Origin: Sphingomonas sp. | GTDB taxonomy: Bacteria > Pseudomonadota > Alphaproteobacteria > Sphingomonadales > Sphingomonadaceae | Length of the DNA: 64,000 nt | Direction: 5' to 3' | Assembly: GCF_017744835.1 (NCBI RefSeq) | Contig: NZ_JAGIAM010000003.1 | Coordinates: 806,001-870,000, forward strand | Shown: positions 48,801 through 57,388 of the stretch, piece after piece | Layout: every line of letters starts with the position of its first letter | Position numbering within the stretch: position 1 is the stretch's first letter | Position numbers and translations under genes: made by a program | Notes under the pieces: model-generated | Told to the model about the DNA's origin: nothing | The model's database searches: none | The model's input: only the letters and a program-made list of their open reading frames with translations

Positions 48801-49311
48801 CGGCGGTGACGAGCATCTCGGCCAGCGCCTCGCGCGCCAGCACCGCTTCCTCGCGCTGGTCGAGCGGGCGGAAGCCCGGCACCAGCCCCGCCTCCACCGG
48901 GAAGGCGGCGAGCAGCGACTGGCAGAAGCTGTGGATCGTCTGGATGCGGATGCCGCCGCCCGGCGCGTCGAGCACCTTGGCGAAGAGCGTGCGGGCGCGC
49001 GCGCGGCCGTCGGGCGAAATGCTCTCTCCCAGCGCCTCCAGATCGGCGACGAGTTCGGCGTCGCTTGCTCGCACCCAGCGCGCCAACCGCCCGGTGATCC
49101 GTTCCGACATCTCGGCCGCGCCCGCCTTGGTGAAGGTAAGGCACAGGATCGCGCCGGGATCGACGCCCGCGAGCAGCAGCCGCCACACGCGCGCCGCCAG
49201 CACCTGCGTCTTGCCGGTGCCCGCCGAGGCGGAGAGCCAGACATGGCGCGCGGGATCGCTGGCCCTGCGCTGGTTGCCCTTGAGCGGGTGGAGGGGGCGA
49301 AGCTCAGCCAT
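45883..49311 (-). CDS. addA: Double-strand-break repair helicase-nuclease AddA
   Basis: AddA is the helicase and one nuclease subunit of the AddAB complex that processes double-strand breaks for RecA. The 1142-aa product has the UvrD-type motifs: Walker A SASAGTGKTQVLAARV (about residues 27-42), motif II LIDEAQDTNP, VMTAHGAKGLQAPLVIL, and a C-terminal RecB-type nuclease domain with VVDFKTGRRAP. The size is normal for alphaproteobacterial AddA. addB lies upstream, separated by 146 bp containing REP-like elements. Confidence 0.94.
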   Translation of the reverse strand: MAELRPLHPLKGNQRRASDPARHVWLSASAGTGKTQVLAARVWRLLLAGVDPGAILCLTFTKAGAAEMSERITGRLARWVRASDAELVADLEALGESISPDGRARARTLFAKVLDAPGGGIRIQTIHSFCQSLLAAFPVEAGLVPGFRPLDQREEAVLAREALAEMLVTAEREGREHLIDAVRALSIRLGEGKAEAFLKACAGAAEAMEALPGGVQPFLRRTLDLPDGDIGAEIERCCADDAFDLASLRQIAVMNADWATTRGLERADIVAAWLGQSPAERAARLAELHLVWATAKGDPRSFAKGQAPQDAAYADLAMRLHTRCDELLAMKVRADFADLLAQGLEAGRAYADTYARAKRRTGAVDFNDLIRRTVELLAEPGMGEWVRYKLDQVTEHVLIDEAQDTNPQQWAIVSAIADEFFSGEGARGQAIRTLFTVGDYKQAIFGFQGTDPIYFRAAFERFRERARVRAEYEVDARGLESLSLTHSFRSTRPVLEFVDAAIGALPEPGMGAFSDAEEHASEVPGPGTVTLWPPVVEGGSDEDEESWVSDATRKLAGNIAREIKGWLGQGLMLESKGRALRPEDVMILVKRRGELASLIVARLYAEGVPVAGVDRLRLNAPLGVQDLLAAVRFALQPEDDLSLASLLVSPLIGWSQDELMAAALRERGGLWRHLRATQPEERLAPLHALLRRADIATPYRFLEEILSGPMQGRRKLLHRLGEEARDPIEELLNAALNFERVATPSLQRFLDWFDRGDVEIVRDAAQPQAAVRVMTAHGAKGLQAPLVILADATVDPTRNPRDMLLWAPEGHDGPAFPIFRPRAAERGGQLDTLVAAQDARELEEHWRLFYVAATRAEERLVVAGALGPMAKGVPPAKSWYAASAAALDALGVEQGEGVREFRGRIQAAPVAAKPQLRLAETPHQPLPDWAGRPAPVEARPPRPLAPSSLGEDLVADPPPTPAMRLAAERGRLLHALFERLPAVEPAARAGAAERWLAGAGGVADAGLRAALVADALAVTEDPRFAELFGPDALAEAPIAAVVEGGHVVSGTVDRLVVLPDRVRVVDFKTGRRAPADLDAVPPYHLRQMAAYAAALAVIFPGRAIEAGLLYTAGPVLHMLPDRLLAAHKPGFAAAEQSLASGA

Positions 49312-49329
49312 GGATTTCCGGCCCCATCA

Positions 49330-49431
49330 GTACCCCGGCGAAGGCCGGGGCCCAGCTGCGGCGCGCTCGCGGAGGCGCAGTGCGGCTCTCGAACCCGAGC
49401 AGAAACTGGGCCCCGGCCTTCGCCGGGGTAC
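49330..49431. repeat. Perfect 26-bp inverted REP-like pair between addB and addA
   Basis: The 26-nt unit at 49330-49355 (starting GTACCCCGGCGAAGGCCGGG) is the exact reverse complement of 49406-49431. Each unit is itself palindromic (CCCCGGC / GCCGGGG). Such pairs are typical of REP/BIME elements mobilised by RAYT transposases, which are not encoded in this window. Confidence 0.75.
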
Positions 49432-49457
49432 AGGACTGCAAAAAGGCAGCCTGGGCG

Positions 49458-52397
49458 TCACTCACGACCGTACCACTCGTCGCGGCGCATCAATTGGTCA
49501 TACTCGGCGTAAGGCGCGTAATCGGGGTGGAGCTTGGCAGTGAAAGGCTCCTCACCCGTCAGCCACCGGCTCGCCGCCTTCCCGAACTCGTCGACTGCCC
49601 GATCTACGAAATCGTCGGCCGGCAGATGGTCGCGGCGCTTGGGATCGCACGGGCTCTCGACATAGCCGAAGCCGCCGCTGCGGTTGCGCGAGAGCGACCA
49701 ATATTCGAACCCGTTGGCGCGCCCCTCGATACCGTCGAACCCGCCACGCTCGGCGATCAGCCCGAGCAGTCCGAGCTGAAGACTGAACCCTTCGCGTACC
49801 GCCGCGAGGCTGGGTGGCTTGCCGGTCTTGTAGTCGACGATCGCAAGGCTGCCGTCGCTCAGCCGGTCGATGCGGTCGAAGGTGCCGCTCAGTTCGACGC
49901 CGGCGAAGTCGATCACCCCGCGCTTCTCAACCGCCAGCACTTTTCGCGCAGGATCGGCGGCGATCTCGGACGCGATCCAGTCGATCGCCTCCATCAGCCG
50001 CGGCTGCCACAGCGCGCGCATCATCGGGTGCGTGCGCTCGTCGGCCAGCATCGCCTCCGCGCGCGCGCGCAGCTTCTCGGGCGCGCAATCGTCGAGTTCG
50101 AACCATTTCTGAAGAACGGCATGTACCGCCGTGCCCCGCCACGCCGCGCTCGGATCGGCATCGACCGGGTCGAGCGCCATCAGCCGCAGCATTCGCCGCG
50201 CGTAGAAGGCGTAAGGATCGGCCTTCAATCGGTCGACTTCGGTGACCGAAATCGCCTTGGGCCGCTGCGCCACTGGCGGGCACGGTTCGGGCCGGTCGCT
50301 CGGCTTGGGCTTTCCAGCTTCGTCGACAGCGCGAAGCCAGGCCTCCAGCTCCCCTGCCCGCTCCAGCCCGCCCGACAGCGCCTCGAGCCGCAGCCAGAAG
50401 CGCGAAGCGATCGTCGGCGCGCTGGCGTCCCGCCGCGCGCGGGTGAGCAGCACCTCGGGAGCCCCCAGCGCCCCGGCAAGATCGTGCGCGGCGAGCCCGA
50501 TCCGGCGTTCGAGCCCCGGCAGTCCCAGCTCGGCGCGGATGCGCGGCGCCAGCCACGGGTCGGGCGCGGGCAGGCCCGGCCACACGCCTTCATTGAGCCC
50601 GCCGAGGATCATCAGGTCGGCGGTCTGCAGCCGCGCCTCGAGCAGGCCGAGGATCGCCAGCCGCGGATGCCCGCCCTGCGGCGGGCGCACCGCAGCCTCG
50701 TCCATCAACGTGCGCAGCATCGGCACCAGCGCGGCGGGTTCGGCGCACGGCGGCCCATGTTCGGCTTCGCGTTCGAGGGTATCGAGCAGGTCCGCGGCGG
50801 CGCGTCCGTCGGCCCGGCTCCACAACGCGTCGCCACCCAGGGCCTGCGCCGTCTCGCGCAGCGCGGCGAGCAGCTCGGGGATCGGCCGGGCGCCACCCCC
50901 GAACACGGTTTCCAGCGGCGCGAGCAGCACGCGCGCCTCGCCCCACCAGCGCTGCGCCGCACGGCGAATCGGTCCTTCGCGTCCCTCCTGCTCGGCGAGA
51001 TGCCGGTCGATCCCCGCCAGCCCCGCCGCGGGCCGCGGCCCGCGCAATGCCCGGTCGAGCGCGCGCGCGCCTTCGAGCCATTCGGGCCGCGTGTCCGGCA
51101 TCACCAGCGGGTGCTTGAGCAGCGCGAGCAGCGGCAGCGGCGCAAAGCCCTGCGCGCCCGCATCGGCCAGCGCGAGCAGCAGCGTGCCCGGCGGTAGCAT
51201 CGACAACGGCTGGCCCGCGGTGTCGTCGATCGCCAGTCCCCAGCGCGCGCAATGCGCCGCGACGCGCCGGGCGAGCGCGCGGTCGGGCGTCACCAGCGCC
51301 GCGGTGCGGCCGGGCGTCTCGAGCGCCTCGCGCAGCGCCAGCGCGATCGCCTGCGCCTCTTCGGCCGGCGTCGCGACGTCGAGCGCTCGCACCTTGTCGA
51401 GCCGCCGCTCGGCCGCCGGCAGCGCGGTCCAGCCGTGGGTGAGCTCGGGCGGCGCCATCGCCGATGCGATCGCCTTGCTGCGCGCCGGCGGCGCATCGTG
51501 CTCGCTCGTCGCACGCCACGGATCGAACTCGCTGCGATGCACGCCCATCCGGTCGAGCAGCAGCTTGAGATGATATTGCGGGTGCGTCTCGATGCTGCGC
51601 CGCCGCCGTCCGGTGACGGGGTCGGGCGCATGCGGCCCGAGCAGATCCCATTCGGCGTCGCTGATTCCGGTCGCGAGCCCCGGCAGCACCACCATCCCCT
51701 GCGGCAGCTCGGCGACGACGCGCAGCAGCCGCGCGACCGCAGGCGCCGAAGTGGTGATGCCCGCCGCACAGACAAAGCCCTGGGGCGGATTGTGCCGCCA
51801 ATGCGCCGCGACCTTGTCAAGCAGGCGCCGCCGCCGCTCGGCCAGGTCGATCCGCCCCAGCCGCTCCAGCTCACCGGGCCAGCGCGACAGCACCAGCTCG
51901 AACAACGCTAGCGAGCGCTCCCAATGCGCCGACAGCTCCTTGCTCAGCTCCAGCTCGCGAAGTTTCCGCGGCGGCACTTCCTCGACGAGCAGCTGGTCGA
52001 GCGTCCGCCCCAGCTCGCCCGCGAGCCGCACCGCCTCGGCAGCGTCTGCCTGCGCCCCCGCCTCGCCGATCAGCCGCGCGAGGATCATCCTCCGCTGGAG
52101 CGGGGCGACCGCGGGCGGCACCGGATCGCCGTCGCCGGCAGGATCGAACACCGCGCCCAGCGTCTCGTCGAGCTCGGGATCGCCGACCGCGACCAGCCGC
52201 GGCAGCAGCAGGCCGCCGCCGCTCGCACGCACGAACGCCTCCTGGATCGACCGCTTGGCACGATTGTTGGGCACCAGCACCAGCCCGCGCGCCAACCGCA
52301 TCGGATCGCCCCCGAAGCGCCGGATCAGCCCGATCGCCAGCGCATCGGCAAAGGCGCGGTGCGGGGGGATGGTGTAGAGGTGAAGGCGTTCGGGCAT
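49458..52397 (-). CDS. addB: Double-strand-break repair protein AddB
   Basis: AddB is the partner subunit of AddA and carries an inactive helicase-like fold with an active RecB-type nuclease domain. The 979-aa product has a degenerate N-terminal helicase region (LVLVPNNRAKRSIQEAFVR) and C-terminal nuclease motifs with LSGTFDRIDRLSDGSLAIVD followed by YKTGKPPS. Length fits alphaproteobacterial AddB. It lies between murU and addA on the minus strand; the murU-addB gap holds a repeat, so there may be a separate promoter. Confidence 0.92.
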   Translation of the reverse strand: MPERLHLYTIPPHRAFADALAIGLIRRFGGDPMRLARGLVLVPNNRAKRSIQEAFVRASGGGLLLPRLVAVGDPELDETLGAVFDPAGDGDPVPPAVAPLQRRMILARLIGEAGAQADAAEAVRLAGELGRTLDQLLVEEVPPRKLRELELSKELSAHWERSLALFELVLSRWPGELERLGRIDLAERRRRLLDKVAAHWRHNPPQGFVCAAGITTSAPAVARLLRVVAELPQGMVVLPGLATGISDAEWDLLGPHAPDPVTGRRRRSIETHPQYHLKLLLDRMGVHRSEFDPWRATSEHDAPPARSKAIASAMAPPELTHGWTALPAAERRLDKVRALDVATPAEEAQAIALALREALETPGRTAALVTPDRALARRVAAHCARWGLAIDDTAGQPLSMLPPGTLLLALADAGAQGFAPLPLLALLKHPLVMPDTRPEWLEGARALDRALRGPRPAAGLAGIDRHLAEQEGREGPIRRAAQRWWGEARVLLAPLETVFGGGARPIPELLAALRETAQALGGDALWSRADGRAAADLLDTLEREAEHGPPCAEPAALVPMLRTLMDEAAVRPPQGGHPRLAILGLLEARLQTADLMILGGLNEGVWPGLPAPDPWLAPRIRAELGLPGLERRIGLAAHDLAGALGAPEVLLTRARRDASAPTIASRFWLRLEALSGGLERAGELEAWLRAVDEAGKPKPSDRPEPCPPVAQRPKAISVTEVDRLKADPYAFYARRMLRLMALDPVDADPSAAWRGTAVHAVLQKWFELDDCAPEKLRARAEAMLADERTHPMMRALWQPRLMEAIDWIASEIAADPARKVLAVEKRGVIDFAGVELSGTFDRIDRLSDGSLAIVDYKTGKPPSLAAVREGFSLQLGLLGLIAERGGFDGIEGRANGFEYWSLSRNRSGGFGYVESPCDPKRRDHLPADDFVDRAVDEFGKAASRWLTGEEPFTAKLHPDYAPYAEYDQLMRRDEWYGRE

Positions 52398-52412
52398 CGG
52401 AACTCTAAAGCC

Positions 52413-52511
52413 CCTTCCCCTTCAGGAGAGGGGTTTGGGGTGGGGAAGAGTCTCACAGAGGGCGGGCTTTGAAAAGAGTGCCCCACCCCAACCCCTCCCC
52501 CTGAAGGGAGG
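52413..52511. repeat. Long inverted repeat in the murU-addB gap
   Basis: The left arm (about 52413-52445, with AGAGGGGTTTGGGGTGGGG) and the right arm (about 52481-52511, with CCCCACCCCAACCCCTCCCC) are near-complementary over about 30 bp around a 35-bp centre. The sequence differs from the 26-nt REP-like units, so it is a second repeat family. Confidence 0.65.
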
Positions 52512-52521
52512 AACCAGGCAG

Positions 52522-53283
52522 TCACATCTCCGCCAGCACCGCCTCGGTCGCCTTGATCGCATCGGGCGAGCCGACGTCGAACCACAGCCCCTGGTGAACC
52601 GCGCCCCACAGGCGCCCGGCCTCCATCGCGCGGTTCCAGAAGAGGTTGGTCGAGAAGGGTCCCTCGGGCCAGTCGCGGATCACGCGCGGCGAGAGGATCT
52701 GCACGCCGGTGAACACGAAGGGCGCGAGCCGGCCCGGCTTGCGGCGCTCGACGATGCGCCCGGCGGGATCGAGGCGGAAGTCGCCCTGCCCCTTGTGGCT
52801 GTTGGCGCGCGCCAGCGGCACCACCAGCAGCAGCGCGTCCATGCGATCGTCGTCCCATTGCTCGGCGAGCTGGCGGATCGCGTCGACCGGCCCGTCGACC
52901 CAGAGATTGTCGCTGTTGACGCAGACGAAAGGCTTGTCGCCGATCAGCGTGCGCGCCTGCACCAACCCGCCGCCCGTCTCCATGAGCTGCTTGCGCTCGT
53001 TGGAGATCAGCACTTCGATATCCTTCACCCGCGCCCTCAGATGGGCTTCCATCTGGTCGGCGAGATAATGGACGTTGACTACCGCGCGCTTGATGCCCGC
53101 GCTACGCAGCCGATCGAAGACGTGATCGATCAAGGGCTTGCCGGCAACTTCTACAAGCGGCTTGGGACGCGTCGCGGTGAGCGGGCGCATCCGCTTGCCC
53201 AGCCCCGCGGCCATCACCATCGCCGTCTCCGGCACTGCGGCCTCCGGCTGCGGGCGCAGCGAATAGGTGGTGCTGCTGCTCAT
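52522..53283 (-). CDS. murU: N-acetylmuramate alpha-1-phosphate uridylyltransferase MurU
   Basis: MurU makes UDP-N-acetylmuramic acid from the 1-phosphate in the cell-wall recycling route that bypasses de novo synthesis. The 253-aa product has the nucleotidyltransferase signature MVMAAGLGKRMRPLTATRPK and later CVNSDNLWVDG and WFDVGSPDAIK. ATG 53283 overlaps the amgK stop (ATGA). The pairing with AmgK fixes the assignment over generic sugar nucleotidyltransferases. Confidence 0.9.
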   Translation of the reverse strand: MSSSTTYSLRPQPEAAVPETAMVMAAGLGKRMRPLTATRPKPLVEVAGKPLIDHVFDRLRSAGIKRAVVNVHYLADQMEAHLRARVKDIEVLISNERKQLMETGGGLVQARTLIGDKPFVCVNSDNLWVDGPVDAIRQLAEQWDDDRMDALLLVVPLARANSHKGQGDFRLDPAGRIVERRKPGRLAPFVFTGVQILSPRVIRDWPEGPFSTNLFWNRAMEAGRLWGAVHQGLWFDVGSPDAIKATEAVLAEM

Positions 53284-54266
53284 TCGCCCGTAATCGCCAG
53301 CGGGTCGCCGCGCAGCTCGGCGGGCACGTTCGCATCGAACCAGTCCGCCACCGGCTTGAGCGCCGGGTGTGCGAGGTCGCGCTCCAGATAGGCCCAGACG
53401 CGCGGGCACATGCCCGGGTAGCGCGGCTTGCCGTCGCGCTTCCACAGCCGCGTGAAGATGCCGATGATCTTGGCGTTCCGCTGCGCGCCCAGCACATGAT
53501 AGGCCACGTCGAAAGCGTCCCCGGTGCCGGTGATCCGCTTGTAGCGATCGAGCATCGCAGTCTCCAGCTCCGCGGCCACGTCGCGCCGCGCGTCCTGCAG
53601 CAGCGAGACGAGGTCGTAGGCGGGATGCCCCGCCAGCGCATCCTGGAAGTCGAGCAGGCCCAAGCTCTCGCTGCCCTCGATCAGCATGATGTTCTCGGCG
53701 TGGTAATCGCGCAGCACCGTGACCGGCATATGACCGTCCAGCACCGGCGCCAGCACGCGGTTCCATGCCTCCGTATAGCCCGCCGCGTCCACATCGAGCC
53801 CCACCGCCGGGCAATACCATTCGGGCAGCAGCGCCGCCTCGCGGTGATATTCGGGCAGGTCATAGGGGCGCACGTCCGCCGCCGCATGGTCGCGCAGCCG
53901 GATCAGCAGATCGACGGCCTCCGCATAGAGCCGGAGTTCGCTCTCGGGCGCCGCGTCGACGGTCTCGCGAAGCCGCGCGTCGCCGAAGTCCTGGATCAGC
54001 ACCAGCCCGTGCTCGAGGTTCTCGTGGAAGATCTCGGGCGCCGCGAAGCCACGCTCGGTGAGCCAGCGCGCGATCTTGATGAAGGGCCGCGGATCCTCGT
54101 GCGGCGGCGGCGCGTCCATCAGGATCGCGCTGCGATCATGGTGGACGACGCGGAAATAGCGCCGGAACGAGGCGTCGCCGGCGAGCGGCCGGATCTCGGC
54201 TCCCTCCCATCCGGCGGCAATCAGGAAATCGGGCGCCGCAGCGGGCGGGTTCATGTCGGGGGCCAT
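53280..54266 (-). CDS. amgK: N-acetylmuramate/N-acetylglucosamine kinase AmgK
   Basis: AmgK phosphorylates MurNAc at C1 for recycling. The 328-aa product has a phosphotransferase fold with LVLIQDFGDARL, the catalytic loop VLRDYHAENIMLIEG and LLDFQDALAGHPAYDLVSLL. Several ATGs lead the frame; the one at 54266 has AAGGA upstream, while the one at 54254 overlaps the tsaE stop (ATGA). Either is possible. murU follows by overlap. Confidence 0.9.
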   Translation of the reverse strand: MAPDMNPPAAAPDFLIAAGWEGAEIRPLAGDASFRRYFRVVHHDRSAILMDAPPPHEDPRPFIKIARWLTERGFAAPEIFHENLEHGLVLIQDFGDARLRETVDAAPESELRLYAEAVDLLIRLRDHAAADVRPYDLPEYHREAALLPEWYCPAVGLDVDAAGYTEAWNRVLAPVLDGHMPVTVLRDYHAENIMLIEGSESLGLLDFQDALAGHPAYDLVSLLQDARRDVAAELETAMLDRYKRITGTGDAFDVAYHVLGAQRNAKIIGIFTRLWKRDGKPRYPGMCPRVWAYLERDLAHPALKPVADWFDANVPAELRGDPLAITGE

Positions 54267-54697
54267 CGGTCCTTCCATGCCGCCGGCACCTGCGCTGTCA
54301 AGGCGCGCGCGCCGTCCGGCATCACTTCCAGGGTCAGCCACAGGGCGTCACGCCAGTACTCCGCCCCCAGCCGCTCGGGCCACTCGACGAGCAGCAGCGC
54401 CTCGCCGCGTGCGTCATCGAGCCCCAGCTCCTCCGCCTCCTCGGGTTCCTCGATCCGGTAGAGATCGACGTGGAGCACGGGAAAGCGCACTTCGGGCGAG
54501 TCGTAAGGCTGGACGATCGCGAAACTTGGACTGGGAGCCTCGCCTTCCAGCCCCAGCGCGGCGAGCAGCCCGCGCGCGATGCTCGTCTTGCCCGCGCCAA
54601 GCGGGCCGGAGAGCGCGATCACGTCGCCCGGCTGCGCGAGCCCCGCCAGCCGCGCGCCCAGCGCCAGATTGTCCTCGACGCTTTCCAGCCGCATCAT
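54251..54697 (-). CDS. tsaE: tRNA threonylcarbamoyladenosine ATPase TsaE
   Basis: TsaE is the ATPase that works with TsaB and TsaD in making t6A at position 37 of tRNAs. The 148-aa product has the P-loop LSGPLGAGKTSIARGLL (about residues 29-45), the PSPSFAIVQPY region, HVDLYRIEEPEEAEELG and LLVEWPERLG. ATG 54697 overlaps the divL stop, and the stop lies in the amgK start region. This order is conserved in alphaproteobacteria. Confidence 0.93.
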   Translation of the reverse strand: MMRLESVEDNLALGARLAGLAQPGDVIALSGPLGAGKTSIARGLLAALGLEGEAPSPSFAIVQPYDSPEVRFPVLHVDLYRIEEPEEAEELGLDDARGEALLLVEWPERLGAEYWRDALWLTLEVMPDGARALTAQVPAAWKDRWPPT

Positions 54698-57033
54698 TTG
54701 CGCGGCAATTCCACGGTGATCAGCGTTCCCTCACCGGGTTCGGAGATCAGCTCGATGCGGCCGCCGTGCGCCTCGACGAACTGCTTGGCGAGCGGCAGCC
54801 CCAGGCCCAGCGCGCGCTGATCCCCGCGCGCAGCGTCGCTCTGGGCGAAGCGATCGAATGCCCGGGCGGCGGCTTCACGGCTCATCCCCGGCCCGTTGTC
54901 GGAGACGATCACGCGCGCGACCTTGGCATTGCCGTCGAGGTGGAGCAGCACCCTGCCCTTCTCGGGCGTGCCCGTCGCCGCATGGCGCAGCAGATGCTCG
55001 ATCACCTGTCGCAGCCGGCGGGGATCGCCCTGCACGGTGCCCGCGGTGCCCGTATCCTCGACCACCAGCTCGATCGACTTGCCCTTGGCCAGCGGCGCGA
55101 TCGCCTCGGCCGCGTTGTTGGCGACCAGTTCGATATCCACCGGCACGCGCTCGAGCGGTGCGCCTTCGCTCTGGGTCAGGTCGAGCACGTCGTCCACCAG
55201 TCCGCTCAGTCGCTCCACCGAAGCCAGGATCGCCTCGGCATATTCGCATCCGCTGGGCGTCAGCTCGCCCGCGAAGCCGCCGTGGAGCATCTCGGCGAAG
55301 CCCTTGATCGAAGTGAGCGGGGTGCGCAGCTCGTAGCTCATGTTGGCGACGAAGGCCGTCTTGACTCGATCGGCGGCTTCCAGCGCCTCGTTGCGATCCC
55401 TGAGCGCGCGCTCGGCGCGGTGATGGTCGGTCGTGTCGAGCATCGTGACCAGCGCGTTGCCGTCGGGCAGCGGCACCGCAGTCACGTCGAAATGGCGGCC
55501 GTCCTTGAAGGCAACGCTCGATCCGCGCTGCTGGCGGTCCTTCGCCGCCATGCGGATCAGGTCGCCGAGCACTTCGGCGCGCGAGGGATTGGCGAGCCGT
55601 GATCCCACTGCCTTGACCAGGGAAGCGATCTGCGGATGGGCGTCGAGGAAGCCGTCCTCGAAGCCCCAGACCTGGCGGAACTTGCGGTTCCAGATCTGGA
55701 GCCGCCCCTTGCCGAACACCGCGACGGCCTCGGCCAGGCTCTCCAGCGTGGCGGTGCGCACCTGCTGCATCTCGCCATGCTCGCGCTGCAGCTCGAACTG
55801 CTGGGTGCGGTCCTCGAACATCAGCAGGAGCCCGCCTTCGGGCAGCGGCTGGGCGACGACGCGCAGATGGGTGCCGCCGACGCTCCAGGTCTCCTCGACC
55901 GCGTCGGGCGCCGTGAACCATTCGCGCCGCTCGGCCTTCCACGCCGGGAAGTCGCGAACCTCGGGCAGCCGGTTCGCCTCGCGCATGCGATCGAGCACGC
56001 GATCGAATTCGGGCCGGTCGGCGAGCCATTCGGTCTTCATCGCGAACATGCGGCGGAAGGGCTGGTTGCAGAAGGCCAGGCTGCGGTCGCCGCCGAACTG
56101 GGCGACGCCCGCGGAGACGCGGTCGAGCATCGCGCGCTGCGCCTCGGCGAAGCGCTTCAGCCCGCCGCGTGCCTGCTCGAGATCCTCGATGTCGATTGCG
56201 AAGCCGGCGACACCGCCCGTCGGGAGCGGCACGTCATGGAGGCGCAGCATCCGCCGCGCCCTGCCGATCGTCGCAGGCATCGCCGCCGTCTGGGGTTCGC
56301 CGGTGTCGCGCGCGATCGCGGCATTGGCGAGTGGCCCGCCCAGCCCCGCGCCCTCGACCAGTTCGAGGCCGCGCGCGACCACATCCTCGCTGTCCTTGCC
56401 CTCGACGGCTTCGACATAGGCGCTGTTGACCATCAGCAGCCTGAGGTCGGATCCGCGATACCACATCGGCATCGGCGCCGCCTCGATCAGCGCGGTCAGC
56501 GCGTCGAACGCCGCGCGCAGCCGGCTCCCGTCACGCTGCAGCCGCACGATCTCGCCCTGGCTTTCGGTAGCGTCGAGGAACCAGAGCAGCACGCCACCGG
56601 GCGCCTGCAGCGCGTCCGGCGCGCGCTCGCCGACCACCAGCAGCGCGCGGTCCGATCCCTGCGCATGGACCGGCAGCCGAAAGGGCTGGCCCGCCTTTTG
56701 CGCTGCGGTGACGTGCGCAGCCAGCGCCTCCAGATCCTCGATCCTGAGGCCTTCGTCCTCGCCGGCGAGACCGTCGAGCATGCGCGGAAGCTCGGCCAAG
56801 CCCAGCCAGTCGCCGAGCCGGCGCGACAGCTCGATGCGGCCATCGGCGCGCACCACCATTGCCTGGGCCGGCGATTCGCGAACAAGCGCCGCGAGCCGCG
56901 CATCGCGCTCGGCGAATTCGCGGCCGGCCGCACGGGCGCGCAGCCCAGCGAGCAGCACCCAGGTCGCGGCGATGACGAGCAGCGCGACGATCGCGCCGGC
57001 CGCCACGGCCGCGGATTGCGGAATCTCGATCAA
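54694..57033 (-). CDS. divL: DivL-type tyrosine pseudo-histidine kinase, cell-cycle regulator
   Basis: The 779-aa product has an N-terminal membrane helix (about residues 9-32), several PAS-like domains (about 45-540, with LLMVNSAYVEAVEG and MFAMKTEWLADRPEFDRVL) and a HisKA/HATPase core. The phosphoacceptor position reads ANMSYELRTPL: tyrosine Y567 replaces histidine, which is the hallmark of DivL. The N-box is also degraded (VIEHLLRHAATGT, without the usual Asn), while the G1 box DNGPG and G2 GLGL remain. In Caulobacter DivL (769 aa) regulates CckA in response to DivK. The neighbours tsaE and amgK fit the alphaproteobacterial order. Confidence 0.9.
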   Translation of the reverse strand: MIEIPQSAAVAAGAIVALLVIAATWVLLAGLRARAAGREFAERDARLAALVRESPAQAMVVRADGRIELSRRLGDWLGLAELPRMLDGLAGEDEGLRIEDLEALAAHVTAAQKAGQPFRLPVHAQGSDRALLVVGERAPDALQAPGGVLLWFLDATESQGEIVRLQRDGSRLRAAFDALTALIEAAPMPMWYRGSDLRLLMVNSAYVEAVEGKDSEDVVARGLELVEGAGLGGPLANAAIARDTGEPQTAAMPATIGRARRMLRLHDVPLPTGGVAGFAIDIEDLEQARGGLKRFAEAQRAMLDRVSAGVAQFGGDRSLAFCNQPFRRMFAMKTEWLADRPEFDRVLDRMREANRLPEVRDFPAWKAERREWFTAPDAVEETWSVGGTHLRVVAQPLPEGGLLLMFEDRTQQFELQREHGEMQQVRTATLESLAEAVAVFGKGRLQIWNRKFRQVWGFEDGFLDAHPQIASLVKAVGSRLANPSRAEVLGDLIRMAAKDRQQRGSSVAFKDGRHFDVTAVPLPDGNALVTMLDTTDHHRAERALRDRNEALEAADRVKTAFVANMSYELRTPLTSIKGFAEMLHGGFAGELTPSGCEYAEAILASVERLSGLVDDVLDLTQSEGAPLERVPVDIELVANNAAEAIAPLAKGKSIELVVEDTGTAGTVQGDPRRLRQVIEHLLRHAATGTPEKGRVLLHLDGNAKVARVIVSDNGPGMSREAAARAFDRFAQSDAARGDQRALGLGLPLAKQFVEAHGGRIELISEPGEGTLITVELPRK

Positions 57034-57124
57034 GCCGCCCCTCCGCGGCCGCGCTGCGCGATCATGGCCATCCCTTAGGCAAAGCGCGGCCGATCGGGAA
57101 GCGGATAGAGCGGCAGCGCGAAGG

Positions 57125-57385
57125 CTAGGCCCGCGCGTGCGGGGCGGTTCGTCTCAACAGGCGCCGCAGCAGCGATCGCCGCCGACGCGGGGCTTTGACC
57201 GAGGGCGCTTCGGCGAGCAGCGGCCGTTCATAGGGCTCGATCGCCAGGTGGAGCATGAGCCGCTGCGTTTCCTCCTCCAGCGGAGCGTCCTCCGTGCCGT
57301 ACAATGCCTCGCGCAATGCCACGGCCAGCCGTTCGCGGGCGCCGACCGGATCCGTTTCGGGAGGAGGCTCGCGCGCCGGCGCCAT
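57125..57385 (-). CDS. Small hypothetical protein
   Basis: The 86-aa product is hydrophilic with an acidic middle and a very basic C-terminus (APRRRRSLLRRLLRRTAPHA). No family is recognised. It starts 3 bp after the stop of the 81-aa gene upstream, so the two are one unit. The tight spacing supports coding. Confidence 0.5.
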   Translation of the reverse strand: MAPAREPPPETDPVGARERLAVALREALYGTEDAPLEEETQRLMLHLAIEPYERPLLAEAPSVKAPRRRRSLLRRLLRRTAPHARA

Positions 57386-57388
57386 GGT

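Noticed and set aside
45865..49512. 1200-codon open frame opposite addA
   Set aside because: The translation is Arg/Ala/Glu-rich with no motif, while addA on the other strand has all helicase and nuclease motifs.
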